A stretch of 64,000 bases of DNA. Origin: Atrichornis clamosus. Taxonomy: Eukaryota > Chordata > Aves > Passeriformes > Menuridae. Under the pieces are notes generated by a model. It was not told the DNA's origin, did not search any database, and saw only the letters and a program-made list of their open reading frames with translations. The translations under genes were made by a program, and so were the position numbers. The stretch covers positions 1-64,000 of the forward strand of contig WBMZ01009477.1 of NCBI GenBank assembly GCA_013400975.1, given 5' to 3'. This document shows, one piece after another, positions 1-12,282 of the stretch (positions are counted from its first letter, which is position 1; each line of letters opens with the position of its first letter).

Positions 1-88
1 TGGCGGCGGCCGGGGCGGAAGCGCGGCCCGCGGCGCGCGTGGAGAGCGTGCGGGCGCTCTCGGCTCTGTTCCGGGAGGCGCAGCCCAG
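1..88 (+). CDS. ATXN10: ATXN10 exon 1 (coding part, missing the first base of ATG)
   Basis: The window begins with TG followed by GCG codons, so the A of the initiator ATG lies one base outside. The frame gives (M)AAAGAEARPAARVESVRA followed by LSALFREAQP and ends with two bases (AG) of a split Arg codon, residue 30. Human ataxin-10 has a matching LRALTALFKEQ motif just before its first junction, while the extreme N-terminus is Ala/Pro-rich and variable. This N-terminus is a few residues shorter than the human one. The donor is CAG/gtagcg, a weak match after position +3. Base composition is extremely GC- and CpG-rich, as expected of a CpG-island first exon. The start choice is an inference, because the A and all upstream sequence are out of view. 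Confidence 0.9.
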
Positions 89-330
89 GTAGCGGGGAGG
101 AGGGAGCGGCGGTGCCGGCGGATGGCGGGCAGGGCTCGCCCCGGCTCGGTCCTGCCCCTCGTGGAGTCGGCTGCGGGCGGGGAAAGGGGCTCTGGGTGCC
201 CGCGGAGGGGCGTGGGTGAAGTCTCTGCCGGGGAACTTCTGCACCCGCCGCCTTTTCCCGGGGCTGCGCGTGGGGGGTGACCTGTCCCTCCTCCCGTCCT
301 GCCCCGGGAGGTGCTGCATCGGGCTCGGTC
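1..330. promoter_or_regulatory. CpG island over exon 1 and the start of intron 1 (partial)
   Basis: The first roughly 330 bases are much richer in G+C and CpG than the rest of the window: GCGG, CCGCGG and CGCG runs, then the intron start with many CpGs. Composition drops sharply after about position 330. CpG islands of this kind mark constitutive promoters of housekeeping genes, which fits broad ATXN10 expression. The transcription start and upstream promoter lie outside the window, so only the downstream shoulder is visible. No TATA box or other core element can be assessed. Confidence 0.75.
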
Positions 331-1831
331 CAGTCGCCTGTGGCATACAGGAAAGGTGTTTGTCACCCGGTCGGGGGTGGCATAAAATATCCTAGGGATA
401 CAGGGTGATTTGCGTTGGAGGAACATTAAAGCTCATCCCGTCCCACCCTTGCCATGAGCAGGGACACCTTCTACTAGACCAGGTTGCTCCAAGCCTTCTC
501 CAGCGTGGTTTTAAACATTTTAGGGATGAGACATCTACAGCTTCTCTGGGCAACGTGTACCAGTGCTTCACCGTCCTTATAGGGAAGAATTTTTTCCTAA
601 TATCCGGTCTAAATCTCTTCTCTGTCAGTGTGAACCCATTCTCCTTTGTCATGTCACTCCAGGCAATTGTAAATAGTTTTTCCCCATCTCTCTTGCAGGC
701 TCTTTTCAGGTACTGGAAGGGACAATAAGATCACCTTTCTCTTCTCCGAGCTGAACAACCCCAGTTCTCTCAGCTTTTCCTTGTAGTAGAGCTGCTTTAT
801 CTCGCTGATGAACTTCAGAGCCTCCTCCCCGACTCTCTCCAGCAGCTCCTGGTCCTTCCTGCACAGGACCCCAGGGCTGGAGGTAGCTCTGCTTTTGCTG
901 GTCAGAAGTATTGGTTGGGCAAATTTATTGAACTTCCCTGTAGCAATGCCATAAACACTCTCTGGTGTGGCTCCTCTCCACCTGCACCTGGTATCAGAAC
1001 TGAGTTAGCAACATTTGCCACGTGTTGCCCTCCTCTCTTCTGTGGACATGAAATCAGGGCAGAGTGTCCGTGAGCAGCTGTAGTTTGGGAATGCTGTGCT
1101 CCTCTGTGTGCCAGATCATCTGCAGATGTGCATGTCAGTCCTAGGGAGGATGGTGAATCTTACGGAGCAGCAGCATTGGCTGCTATCTGTTCATAGGGAT
1201 TTCTGTATGTGCTCGTGGTTTGGTACTGCTGTTTTCCTAGGTCTGGATACTCTGGGAAGTGTTGCTTTCTCTGTTGGGTCTGCTGAGGTGGACAGAGTTG
1301 GCTTTTTGCCTTGACTTGGACTCCCACACTTCAGAATGACGCTCATGCAGCCACCAGCTTTCTCCATGACCTCTCTTTGCCCCTCTGAGGAAATCTCTGG
1401 CAGGCTGGAGCTTCTGAATCTTCTTCTTCTGAACCATCTAATGCTGGACATCTGAACTGTGTTCGTTAATGAAAGCAATTCCTCTTAAAGCAGCATGCAA
1501 TGTCATGTGTAAACATGCCAGATGTATGCATCAGGGAGAGTTTTTATTTCCCTTTTCATTAAAATTCCAAAGAGCTGTTGAAAAGTCACGAGGAATACTA
1601 AGGCAACACAACTCTCCTACAGCCCCTTTTTCTGAAAAGGCTGCTGGGAGGATCGTGTGATGTATTTCGCTCTTCCTACTTGAAAAACTGTGAATAGCTG
1701 AATACTATGAATAGTTAAAAGATTGCTGCAGAAACATCCTTGGGGTCACAATAAGAAGTGTTAATGTCATAGGCTTTTTGGTAGCTGTGTTTTTTTGGGG
1801 TTTTTTTTCACCACAAATTTATATATTTCAG
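89..1831 (+). other. ATXN10: ATXN10 intron 1 (1,743 bp)
   Basis: The intron starts gtagcg and ends in a T-rich tract followed by atatatttcag. It contains the downstream part of the CpG island to about 330 and a degraded reverse-oriented CR1 at about 385-895. The rest is unique AT-moderate sequence with no recognisable gene. The open frames at 1096-1478 on both strands have no codon or family support. Confidence 0.9.
385..895 (-). repeat. CR1 LINE 3' fragment, reverse orientation
   Basis: Read on the + strand, this follows the reverse complement of an avian CR1 3' end. Degenerate 3'-terminal octamers sit near 385-410, then AAAGCTCATCCCGTCCCA, the GCCATGAGCAGGGACACCTT box and CCAGGTTGCTCCAAGCC. 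Later come TCTCTGGGCAACGTGTACCA, GGGAAGAATTTTTTCCTAAT, then GAGCTGAACAACCCCAG and CTCTCCAGCAGCTCCTGGTC. The match fades after about 895. Many substitutions indicate an old copy. It is 5'-truncated, as is usual for CR1, and has no coding capacity. Confidence 0.9.
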
Positions 1832-2017
1832 AGAAACAGCAAAAGAAAGCGTATTTTGGGATCTCCAGGAAATCCTGACAAGCACCTCCCGTGCCATTGG
1901 GCAGAGCTGTAAGGACTCCAGTGGAGATCCAGACACCTGCCTGCTGCTCGTGGCAGAGTGCTTCAGATGTCTGAGGAACGCCTGTGTCGAATGTGCCAGG
2001 AACCAGCATCTCATGAG
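1832..2017 (+). CDS. ATXN10: ATXN10 exon 2
   Basis: This 186-bp exon completes Arg30 and encodes residues 30-92 of the predicted protein. Its translation begins RETAKESVFWDLQEILTS and ends with AECFRCLRNACVECARNQ followed by HLM and a split Arg. The FRCLRNACxEC motif and following NQ are hallmark conserved residues of ataxin-10 (human ECFRCLRNACIEC), lying in an early helical armadillo-like repeat. The acceptor is atatatttcag, with a T-rich tract just upstream. The donor is AG/gtacag. It enters and leaves in the same phase (two bases carried over). No disruption is seen. Confidence 0.97.
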
Positions 2018-3437
2018 GTACAGTTATGATCCATTTCAACCCACCCCAAAGCACCACCTGCTGGTGTTTGGGGGGGCTTATGAAAGAGATTCTCATTTTA
2101 CATTGCTGTGTTGGTTGATTTATTAACTGGCATTTCCTGCTTGGTGCAATTGCTTGAGGACAGGTATGCCAGAGACAAAAATAGCTGATATATTTGTAGG
2201 TCAGTTTGGGGGTCCTGCTCAAAAATAGAACAAAGTGTCTAGGTCCATAATCCGAGTTGATTATGGAAATGATAGAAGCCTGTTGGAAGCCTGACTGTGT
2301 AACTATGCTTTTTGTCTCTTTAATTTTTTAAATAACGTAATGATTAATAGTCTTAATTATCAGTTACAGAGTTATTATGTCTTTTTTGAGGTTCAGTTAG
2401 ATCTGTCTGGCCCTCGTGGCAAAGCACAGCATGTAGAACTGTGCATATTAACCCTGATAAATACATACAAGCAAACTGATCAGTCTGGCTCCTTATTTAT
2501 CCTCTCTATTCTTTGCCTGTGTCTGTTGCAACATTGAAGATATTGCTTGTTACTAATTGTTTTACTAATTACCAGCTGTAATTAGTAAAAACCTGGTACT
2601 CTGGCTGATTGTTTTACAAAAACCTAGCAAAAGAGCAACAAACACCCTCTCCTTGCCTGGATGCCCTGCAAGAACCCCAAACCAACCAACCAAAAAACCC
2701 CCCAAACATCTGTTACAAGTTTGTTAGATCAAAGAATTGTTGTGGGCTACAGTCTTAAAAATGGCTTCTTGGGAAGGTTGATTTCTTGAACTAAATGTAA
2801 TTTTGACATGGGACCAATTCTTAGTTTCTGTGCTGGGGCAGAATTTTAATGCCACAAAAGTTGCAATGCACACTGTTCTGAGAGTCTACCTATGATTCCT
2901 CCTCACTGGAGAGAGGATAAATGACTGCTTGTGCTTCTCTGCTTCCCTCTGAGAGCTGTGTATGTTTCCCTTTGAGCTGCCCTGTTGGTTTTTGGTGGCT
3001 GTCACTAATTGCTTTATTGGCATTGCAAATCCTCCAAGTTTATTACAAAGTAAGAAACGTGACTCTTGTTCTGGATGCTTGACCTCCAGGCAAAGCAAAG
3101 TTTTTATACAAATAAAGCTGTTTAAATTACAGGAATAACTTGCTGGGTTTTAATATCTGATAAGAAGAAGAGCAAAAAGGGAGGGAAGAGCACTCAGCTC
3201 TGAAGGTTCTGTGCCCAAATTTGTTAAAATTGCTGCAATAAACCCCTTTGATGGGCTTCTGATGGTAGTAATGTGGCTACTAATGAGCAGGCAGTACCAT
3301 AGGAGAAACTGCTTTTTGTTTCAGAGGTCCTGAAGATGCTAAAGATTTGCTGTTAACTTTGGTGAAAAGCTTTCTAAATTTGAGTGTTTTTCATATCAGT
3401 TGAATTATTGTGGTTTCTTTTCCCAATTTAATAATAG
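2018..3437 (+). other. ATXN10: ATXN10 intron 2 (1,420 bp)
   Basis: This is unique AT-rich sequence between the donor gtacag and the acceptor taataatag. I saw no transposable element, RNA gene or other coding segment. A poly-C/A-rich patch at about 2675-2710 is simple low-complexity sequence. The short open frame at 2886-3098 on the minus strand has no support. Confidence 0.85.
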
Positions 3438-3520
3438 GAATTTAGGTCTCATCTCTACATCTGTCCATGTGATCAAGTTGCTTCATGGAATACAAATCAA
3501 GGAAGAATTGGTACTGACTG
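3438..3520 (+). CDS. ATXN10: ATXN10 exon 3
   Basis: This 83-bp exon encodes residues 92-120. It reads (R)NLGLISTSVHVIKLLHGI then QIKEELVLT and ends with the first base of a split Ala codon. It aligns with human NLDTIGVAVDLILLFREL and the following LLTAF. The acceptor AATAATAG is weak: the pyrimidine run TTTCTTTTCCC lies about 15 bases upstream, with A/T-rich sequence between. The donor ACTG/gtaagg is strong. Phase matches both neighbours exactly. The exon is less conserved than its neighbours but lies in order between exons 2 and 4, so I am confident in it. Confidence 0.92.
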
Positions 3521-6129
3521 GTAAGGCTGGGGATTTTGTTAAATGTAAAATGTTTAATGTTAAATGTATAGCCTGCACTATATTTTTTTACATGGGTGGT
3601 GTGATGTCACTCTACTGGTGCATTTAGTTTATAAATAAACTGAGTTGTTTCTTGAATTGCAGCTGAGAATTGGCCTTCTCTTAGACTGCTTGTAAAAGGC
3701 CTCAGCCCAAGTCTGGTTCAGTTGTATTTTCACTGAACTGTTCCTTGTAGATTCTTAGAGCAAAGGGATGAAACTCTTTGATATGAACCAGAATGTTTGG
3801 GTTGACAAAAGGAAAAGTTCCTGCAGTGCCCCCATTCAAAATATATTCTGCTGTTTTACTGTCTTTTTATTTGATCTGTGTCACCTATTCCTTGGATGAG
3901 GTTTTTTACTGGGTTTCTGCTGCTGCTTTTTTGTCATTTTGATGTTGTAAATAGCATTGATCTCATTGGGGAGCCTCTGTGATGAGCGTGGCTCATGCAT
4001 TCCATGTGTGTTAGCACCACAACAGAACAATGGTAAACAAGCAAGTGTTGTTAATTCCTTGCTGAGTGATCTGAGGAACTTTGTTCTAAATGGAAATGAA
4101 TGTGGTGCCTGGAGCACCAGCTCCTTCTGCAGGGTTTGCCTTCAGGAGTTAACAGTTACATTTGGCTGTGGATTGTTACTTGTACCAAAGCAAATTGCTA
4201 AATTGGGCTTGGATTGCACTGTTGACACAAAAGAGACCCATGAAATCAGTAGATGGTGCTGTGTTTATTAACTGTAATAAACCTTCATGATTCTCCTTGT
4301 GTTTCAGACAGGAAATCAGGTCACAGGGTAGAGTAGCATGTGTGTTGTGTTCTAGCGGATAATTAGGTGTTAGGAGGAGGATTTCAAGTTGTTCATTTGG
4401 ATATGTGTCTTGTTTCCTGCCTCAAGTGGTTGCTTGGATTGGATGATCCCTTCTGGTGCCTGTTCATATCCTTAAGGTTTTTAAAATACCTTCATGTTGC
4501 TTCCATAACAACAAAATTCAAGGAGAAGGAGGTGACTGCAGAGTGAACAGCATTAAATCATGTTTCAGATCATGTTCCTGTGAAAAATTCCCAGAGCAAA
4601 TCACTGTGGGCTAAATAAATTTGAAGTTCCAACATTATCGTATTTACGAAGATGAGATTGAAAATTCTTTCTGCAGGCTGAAAAACTCATTTAACCTGAT
4701 CTGTGACATGTTTGCACTTCTATCCATTGGAAGTTGTTAAGGCTAGTGAGTAGTGTGGTAATTTTTGTAGGAAAGTTCAGTGTAGTACAATTTGAAATGG
4801 ATAAAACCAAAAATGAAATAAAAGTAAATATTCTTTGGCCACTCTTGGGACCTGTGTGGTGGTGAAGGGAGAGGGCATGATGAAAGCAGCCAAAAAGGAG
4901 ATGTTGTGCAAAGTGATATAACTAAAAGCTGCTGCTACTATTTATTCAATCAAATCCAGACTCATTTGCATCTTCTCTGCTAGGAGTAATACTTTAAAAA
5001 TAGTTGCCTGGGTGTTATATACCTGGTTAATTGGGCTCCTCAATTCAGTATATTTACTGAAACAACTCTACTGCAAGTTTTCACTATATTTCTTTTTTTC
5101 TTTTTTTTAATGCTTTAAAAAGTGAGAAAAATTCCTGTATGCTTGTAATACTTGTCCCAGCCAGCTGTGGCAGAAGCTGTTGTTTTGAGTACGTGATCTG
5201 CCCTTAAGGCAGTGGGCCAGGAACCTTAGAATGTCTCTCCTGAAATAGCTCTTTAAAACTTCAGGTAGGTTGAAAAAAGCTAATTCATACATCTGGCACA
5301 CAAAGATTGCCCAATCCCACCTGCTTTAAATGTTCTTAAAGGTCTGCCTGCTGAAAGTCTGGGGAGCAGATGGTTGTGGAAGGAGGCAGTCAACCTTTGA
5401 GGTGATGGAGCTTGGATATTCCTGGTGGGAAGACAGACAAGATGACAAATGTTGCCCCCCTCTGCCCAGTTCAGAATTAATCTGAGCAGGGATTGAACGT
5501 GCAGAAGCTGTACCTGCTCATGCAGAAACAATGAATGCAAGAAGGTCTTTTATGTTTCTTCATTAACTGGTTTGAGACTACAGCCTTCCAACAAATAGCT
5601 AATAACATACTGAATTTTTTCAGTCTTCGGGAAAAAAGGAATTCCCTGCAGCATATAGATTCAATGGAATTGTCATAGTACTCTCTCCACAACCCTTCTG
5701 TTTTAGTTATTTTTTTAAATTTTTGAAAAAAAATCTCCTCATAACACCCTTTTTTTTTTTCCCTTTTTTTTTACTGTGGGTACCAAGACCAAGAACACTT
5801 GCCAGAGGAGCAGCTGATGAAGCTGCCAGATGAACTTTAAGTGAACTTAAAGCAGACTCAGATCTCTTAAGAGCTCAGAAGTAGTTCAGTATGTTTGGGA
5901 TTGCAGCAGACATGGGAAATATCCTTGTCAGAAGCCCAAGTAAGAAAATCTCCTTCACTTCCCAGCATGTGTCTTGATTTGGTTGTGGGGTGAAGTTTAT
6001 TTTTTTTTCCCTTTTTCCTGTGGCAAATCTTAAACTTTCCAGTGGAATTCAGAAGACCTTGTGAAGGTACATTGATGGATCTTGAGATTCCAGAGTGTGA
6101 GATCTGGATTTAGGGTTCCTCTCTGAAAT

Positions 6130-6179
6130 CTGGAAAAACCCCAAAGGATAGCTTCTGGAAAAACCCCAAAGGATAGCTT
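6130..6179. repeat. Perfect tandem duplication, 25 bp x 2
   Basis: Two identical 25-base units stand side by side (6130-6154 and 6155-6179), each beginning CTGGAAAAACCCC and ending GATAGCTT. Perfect identity implies a recent duplication or a variable-number locus. It lies in intron 3 with no sign of function. Confidence 0.95.
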
Positions 6180-6690
6180 TGTATCTCCCTTTTTTGCAGC
6201 AAGCTCATTTTCTATAGCTAGTGTCCCATCTGATTCCCACCCCAGCTCGGACAGAAGGAGCTTTAATGTTTTTATTGTAAATAGATCTCAAACCTTCAAA
6301 ATTCTGCCGCTGCCGAAGAATGTGAGCTTTGAATTCCAGCATAATTGCTTAGAAATGATTTATCTGCCAGAATACTTCTGTGTCCTGTGGGGTGAAAAGG
6401 CAGTGAATGCCTGGTGTAGCTGCCCTGCGTGAGCCAACTTGTTGTGCAGGTTCTCTGAATGAGCTGATTGTGCTCTCTGAGCACAACTTGGGGCTCAGCT
6501 GCAGCCTGTGCCTGGGAGGTGCTCCCAGCATCCCTCCAGCATTCCTCACGTCCAGGCTGCTGGTGATACGGAGCGTGCTTTGGGTCACCTGGCACAGGTG
6601 GTGTTAGTGCTGTGCTGTGCTCATGCCAGGGCCCCCGAGGTTTTAGGGGTTTTAACCAGCTGGGGAAGGCCACGTAAAAATGTGTTAATG

Positions 6691-7232
6691 TGAGAATGAC
6701 AGAATTGTGGCATGATTAGGGTTGGAAAAATGCTCCCTGACCACTGAGTCCAGCCTGGGACCGATCCCCACCTTGTCCCCAGCCCAGAGCTCTGAGTGCC
6801 ATGTCCAGTCCTTCCTTGGACACCTCCAGGGGTGGGGACTCCAACACCTCCCTGTGCAGCCCCTGTCAAGGCCTGACCACCCTTTCCATGGAGAAATTCC
6901 TCCTGATATCCAACCTGACCCTCCCCTGGCACAGCTTGTCTTTGTCCCTTGTTCCCTGGGAGCAGAGCCTGATTCCCCCCTGGCTGCCCCCTCCTGTCAG
7001 GGAGTTGTGGAAAGCCAGAAGGTCCCCCTTGAGCCTCTTTTTCTCCAGGCTGAGCTCCCCCAGCTCCCTCAGGAGTTTTCCAGCCCCTTCCCCAGCTCCG
7101 TTCCCTTCCCTGGACACGCTCCTGCCCCTCAGTGTCTCTTTTTTACTGAGGGGCCCAGGTTTGGAGGTGCCTGAGCAGTGCCAGCACAGGGGATGGTCAC
7201 TGCCCTGGTCCTGCTGCCACACTATTGCTGGG
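6691..7232 (-). repeat. CR1 LINE 3' fragment, reverse orientation
   Basis: On the + strand this reads as the complement of a CR1 tail. The degenerate terminal motif GACAGAATTGTGG and TAGGGTTGGAAAA come first, then CTTGGACACCTCCAGGG and CATGGAGAAATTCCTCCTGA. GCCCCCTCCTGTCAGGGAGT and TTTTTCTCCAGGCTGAGCTC follow further along. It resembles the same subfamily as the forward copies at 16452 and 45738, which share the CTCCCTGACAGG-type box. Open frames across it on both strands (such as 6801-7259) are by-products of the low-stop GC-rich repeat, not genes. Confidence 0.88.
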
Positions 7233-7755
7233 ACAGAATTTTTTGATGCAGAATGTTAAGGGCCTGTGTTCATGTCATGGGCACTGCTGGGGATCTCAGC
7301 CAAAATCCGTGTCCAGGTGTGTTGCCTGTTACAGCGAGGTTTAGGCTGTTCTCTTAAATCTACAGACTCCAGAAACTTTGGATAAATTGCAGTGGATGAT
7401 AAGCTTGAATCCTTGAACAGGAATTTGGCTTCGCTTCTAGTTCTCTGCAGAGTGTTCAGGTGTAGTTAAAGAGCTGCAGATCTTCAGAAAAGAACTTAAA
7501 GCATTCCTTTAAAAGCAGTGATGAAAGATGACTCTATGTAAATTTTTTAATACTGTGCTTATTATAGTAACTTGAGCATTTTCTGGTAGGATGTTCAGCA
7601 ACATGAATATCATATGTCTAACACCTGTTCATGCTTCCTTTCTTGAGGGAGGATGTGTGGGAAAACGTGATATCTTTTTAAAAATATTTTTCAAGTACTA
7701 CAAATGCCATGTTCTTACAAGGGAGCCATAAAATAAATGTTCCTTGCTTTGAGCT

Positions 7756-8030
7756 TTTTTCTTTTTTTTCTTTCCCCCCTCTTTTTTCTCTTTCCCTCTC
7801 TCTTTTCCCTCTCTCCCTTTTTCTCTTTTTTCTGTTTTTCTCTTATTTCCCTTTTTTCTCTCCCTTTTCCCCCCTCTCTTCTTTGTAGTCTGTCCTCTTT
7901 TTTTTTCCTCTGTGTTGCTTTTTTTCTCTCTCCTCTTTTTCTCCTCCTTTTTTCTCTCCTCCTTCATCTCCTCTCTCATCCTTTTTTCCTTTTTGTCTCT
8001 CTTCTGCCACCTCTTTTCACTCCCCTCTGC
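7756..8030. repeat. Polypyrimidine (CT-rich) tract
   Basis: About 275 bases are almost entirely C and T on the + strand, with irregular runs of CTCTC, TTTTTTC and CCCCTC and only scattered purines. Such purine/pyrimidine strand asymmetry can adopt triplex (H-DNA) structure and often gathers length variation. The lysine/glutamate-rich open frame on the minus strand at 7698-7979 and the Phe/Leu-rich frame on the plus strand are artefacts of this composition. Confidence 0.93.
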
Positions 8031-9555
8031 CCACCAGCACCGTTAATAATATCATGGGTTCAGCCTCAAATGTATGAAATACTCCAGCTGTTTTGGACCT
8101 GATCAGTTCTCATGCATATTTTTGTTTTAGTTAATGAAAACCCAATTGCTCTTGACCCTTTGGTGCTTTACGGGTTGCTCACAGCCTTGGGAAGTGGGTT
8201 TTAATCTATGAGTGTGGAATTTACTGTGCCATGAGTAACTTTTGAATTCTGAACTCTGTCTAAATAAAAGTATTTTAGACACTAAAAATAAATTTTTAAA
8301 AGCACGTGCTTCAAAGATAAGATGTAAGGGACCTAGGGCTATCTTATAGCTTCCAGAGATTGTTTTTTGCGAAAGCCAGATGGGATGGAAGCATTTCACC
8401 TTCAATGAAGTAACAAGACAAAAGCTCCCCTGAGGTCTGCAGGAGAGCATCACAGGGTTGAGCAAAGAAGGATACTTGATTTCTTTGTGAGCTTTTGAAG
8501 GTGAAGACATGCTGGGTTTGAAAAACCACTGGATTACGAGCTGTAGGAGTTGATGTAGTACTAGAAAATCACGTTGACGTTTCGTTAGGAGAGATCCCTG
8601 GAAATAAATGGCAAGGGGGAAATAAATTTCCAGCAGCTGCATTGGGTAGCTTCTCCCTTCTAAAAAGTTGTTAATTCAAAGTCATTTTCAAAGGTTTACA
8701 GGAAAGGAGGTATTTAATCAGATGTTTTTGTTTTTCTGAAGAAGAACATGAGCAAAACAGGGTTGAATTGTTATATTTGCAAAAGTATTCCTGAAAACAA
8801 AAATGGATCAATACCAGGGAAGTGATTCGATGATTTCTGCTTTTTCAAGAGGGTGCAAAGGAAACAAAACCTTTAGTTCTGTCCTCACTTAGTGAAAAAA
8901 AACCAGGAGATGTGTCTTTGCTCTGACGTTTTCCATTTCTGCACTCAAGGATTGGCAGTTTGGAATTCCAGCGGAAAATCAAGACTGGCTAATTTTGAAG
9001 GTACAGGAAACCAGGGGAAGGTGATGCTTTCAAACCTGCCAAAGCACACTGGATTGGTTTGCCTGTATTCCTTCTTCAATGGGCAGCCACGTGTCCTTAA
9101 CCATTTGCTGTTTCTTGTCAATATTTATTTATCTCTTTGTTTATTTTCTTCCCCTGGAAGGCAATGGTCCCCTTAAAAAGGTTTTGCAGAACCAATGAGT
9201 AGGAAAATCTGGGCATTTAAGGCTTAGTTTGAAAGTCTGAGCATTGGAGGCTTATGGCATTGCAGTCTAACTATTTTTTCACTTATTCTTAATACATTTA
9301 TTTGCACCTTATCATTTTTAATGCCTGGTCATTCAACAATGTATTTTAAATCAACGGGAAGGAGAAACAGAGTGGTCAGTTGTGGAATCTAAATGTTATT
9401 TAATGAATGCCAATATTGACCAAAGGAATCCCTCTCTTATCTTTTTGTGCTTCCCTTTTATCTCTTGTCCAGTATCTTCCATTCATCTGTTTTATTCTTC
9501 AAAAAAATTGCATTTTGCTTTCTCTGCTTTTTGTAGTTCTTTAATCATGTTGCAC

Positions 9556-9599
9556 TGAATGGTTTCATTTCCATCATTGAATGGTTCCATTTCCAGATT
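9556..9599. repeat. Imperfect tandem duplication, 22 bp x 2
   Basis: Two adjacent units start TGAATGGTTTCATTTCC (9556) and TGAATGGTTCCATTTCC (9578). They differ at one internal site and at their last few bases. It is a minor intronic tandem repeat. Confidence 0.85.
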
Positions 9600-12282
9600 A
9601 CTGCTGATGTTTTCTATAGAAAAAAGAAATATTTTAAAACACGCTTGGGAAGTGTGATGGAGCACACGTGGTAAATTTTTACTAGACAGACATCACAGCA
9701 GAGTGAACACTCAGAGCTCACCCCCTGCATTTGGGAAACCATTGCTGAGTGTTATTGTCTATAAACAGAGGTGTGTAGCTGTCTGAACAAGTGTCTTCAC
9801 ACAGCCTTGGTTAAATGCATTTGGGGAAGGTGTAACTTCTAAATTGTACCCTGGAGACTCTCATACACAAAGGCTACTAAATTTAAACCAACAGGATTAA
9901 GGAAGGAAAGTGAGTATCTCCTCTCTTCCCACATATATTTATCTCTGGAAGAGAAGACATACTGTGTTGTTGGGGACCTTGGGGCTTGGGGTTTTTTTAT
10001 TGTGCTTCTGGCTGGTTTTTTTGTGACCAAATACAGTAAATTCTTGCCCTGCAGATTTTTTTGTACAAGTCATGTTATGATTTACATGAAATGAGTGAGT
10101 GCCTATAAAGCTTGAATCATTTTACCTGTCATACAGAGTCAAGACATCATGAACTGTTAATAGGTGACATTTCTCAATTTAAGTTCATTTTTGCTTTTCT
10201 TTCAAGGGAGAGGAAGAGGGAGAGAGCAGTTCCTGAGTGGACACACAGTCTGTGGGGTTAATTCCCAAAGAGCAGCATGAAAGGAGCATGCCTCAGTTGC
10301 TTGGAAGAAAGGAGAATTTTAAAACCTGCACTTGCATTTATTTTTGTATTTGGGGTTTCCTTTTGCTTGCAGCAATTAAAACTACATGTGTATTACAGCT
10401 TAAATAAAGCAGATGCTCACTTGAACGGACTTTTTTTAGGCATAGGAATAAGGGACGGCCCTGACCTTAAGAGTTGCCAGTTTCCATGTGTGATCTTTGC
10501 TTTGTCTGTTAGGCTTTTTGTATGGGGGATTGGTGCCAATACTTTGCTGCCACTGTTAAAGTAAAAACTGTAATTACATTGTCAAAATAATATTTATAGT
10601 ATTTTCAGGGAATAATTGTGGGAGTGTGACGAATATATTATACTCATCAAACTTTTATGTAAACATAAGCATGAGTTTTTTATTTGAGTTATTGGTGTTG
10701 TTTTTGGCCTTTGTGTTTTTCCAATCTGTAAAAATAATATTGGGATTTTCATGGTCTCTGTAGCATTTGCAGAGTGTGTGCCCTAACAATCAGTTGACAC
10801 ACTATCTGGTAGGAGTAAACTGCTAGTTGCACTTGTATTGGGATTTTGGTTTTATGTTTCCATAGCTTAAGAAAATCCTCTGTTTTTTTGAGTTTTGCTA
10901 TCCCCTAATTACTATAGCTCAGAGCATTTTACTACTTTACCAAACAGGAAAGTTTTAAGTAATTGGTTTGTTCTCTTGTACCATTTGGGCTTGTTCAGTT
11001 GGGGTTTTGTTGTTGTTCCTTTTTGTTTAGCTCCTTTTTTTTAAATTCTTTTTTTTTTTTAATGAGTCTGTGAGTGAGTGTGAGCATCTCCCACAAACAC
11101 CTCCGCCAGGAGGCAATTGTGAGATTTTCTAGCAATGGGCAATTGCCCCTTGGCTGGTTAAAGGTGCAGGCAGGACTTGCTGCTGGCCAGTGGGAGTGCA
11201 CCAGATGCTCCAGTGCTGCCCTGTACTGCAGTTTTAACTGTACAACTGCTCTGTCTCTGCTGTGCTTTGGTGAATATTGCCACAGATTTTTAATGAATTG
11301 TCTTCAGAACTCCTAGAGCAATGGTTCCAGCCGTGCAACTTCACCCTCTCAAAGCATCACATCTTCTGTGGGCAAGAACGTTCTCTTGGTTCTCATAGTT
11401 TGGTCCAAAATTGATTAAAGGCTGTGGAAAGACTCTGTTTTAGGTGGGTCTTGGTTCAGGTCATTGTTCCAGGGCTTTGTGCTTTGGCCTTTTTGCAGAA
11501 ACTCCAAAATAGGAAGCCAACCTTGACACTGCTTGCTGCTGTCTGCAGAAGGAAAAGAGCCAAACCTGGACCAAGAGGGGCCAAACTGCTGAATTGTCCT
11601 GGGTTAGCAAATACAGAATTCTCTCTTGTGCATGCAGCATTGGCCCTGCCTGCAGGGGTTAACTCTTGCTCCATTCCCTGAGCGTCCCACACTTTGGATC
11701 TTGTTCTGTGCATACACAGCTCCCTGTGCCCTGCAGGGGTGAAGTATTTGTGTGTATTTGTGTGGTACAACAGGAACTGAGATTTGGAGCAAATGCCAGT
11801 GTTACCAGTGTTTTCAACCTGACATGTCTGTGTGGTGTTTGCTGTGATTTCTGGCATTATTATGGGGACTTGACACATGCCTTAATTTCTTTTTTCATTT
11901 TATAACATCTGGAGTGGATTGGGGTTTAAGAGAGTTTAGATTCATTGAAGAAGAGAAGCTGTAGGACCAGGGACTCTGCTTAAATCCAGCACTTTCTTAT
12001 CTTAATGGGGAGGGGGGGGAAAAGGAGGAGGGAGTGGAGCTTCCAACAGGGCTTGGATCATCACTACTACGGGCAACTGGAGTTGTAGGCTCTTGTGTCC
12101 AGATACAGTAAGCTCCAGTTTGCTGTGTTTATCCCTTATTAGTCCTGTGGAAGACTCTCCTCCCTTTTCCTAGCTCTGGTATAAATGTCCTGTTTGAATG
12201 CGGTGCTTTGTGATGGGGGAGGTTTTCCTACCATGGGCTTGATTCTCTTGTTGAGTCTTGTTGCTTCTTCAGGAACTGACTT

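Noticed and set aside
1767..2222. A 151-codon minus-strand frame.
   Set aside because: It is the antisense shadow of ATXN10 exon 2, whose + strand frame has clear family identity and splice sites.
3325..3361. A candidate exon with acceptor tttgtttcag reading GPEDAKDLLLTL before a possible donor gtgaaa.
   Set aside because: It is 37 nt and would break the phase into exon 3, has no counterpart in ataxin-10, and the frame soon hits a stop. The segment at 3438-3520 fills the expected place.
6722..7259. Overlapping frames of about 120-150 codons on both strands.
   Set aside because: They lie in a reverse CR1 3' end, which is GC-rich and poor in stops. CR1 3' ends here are non-coding.
7698..7979. 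A Lys/Glu-rich 93-codon frame on the minus strand.
   Set aside because: It is the complement of the polypyrimidine tract; composition alone explains it.
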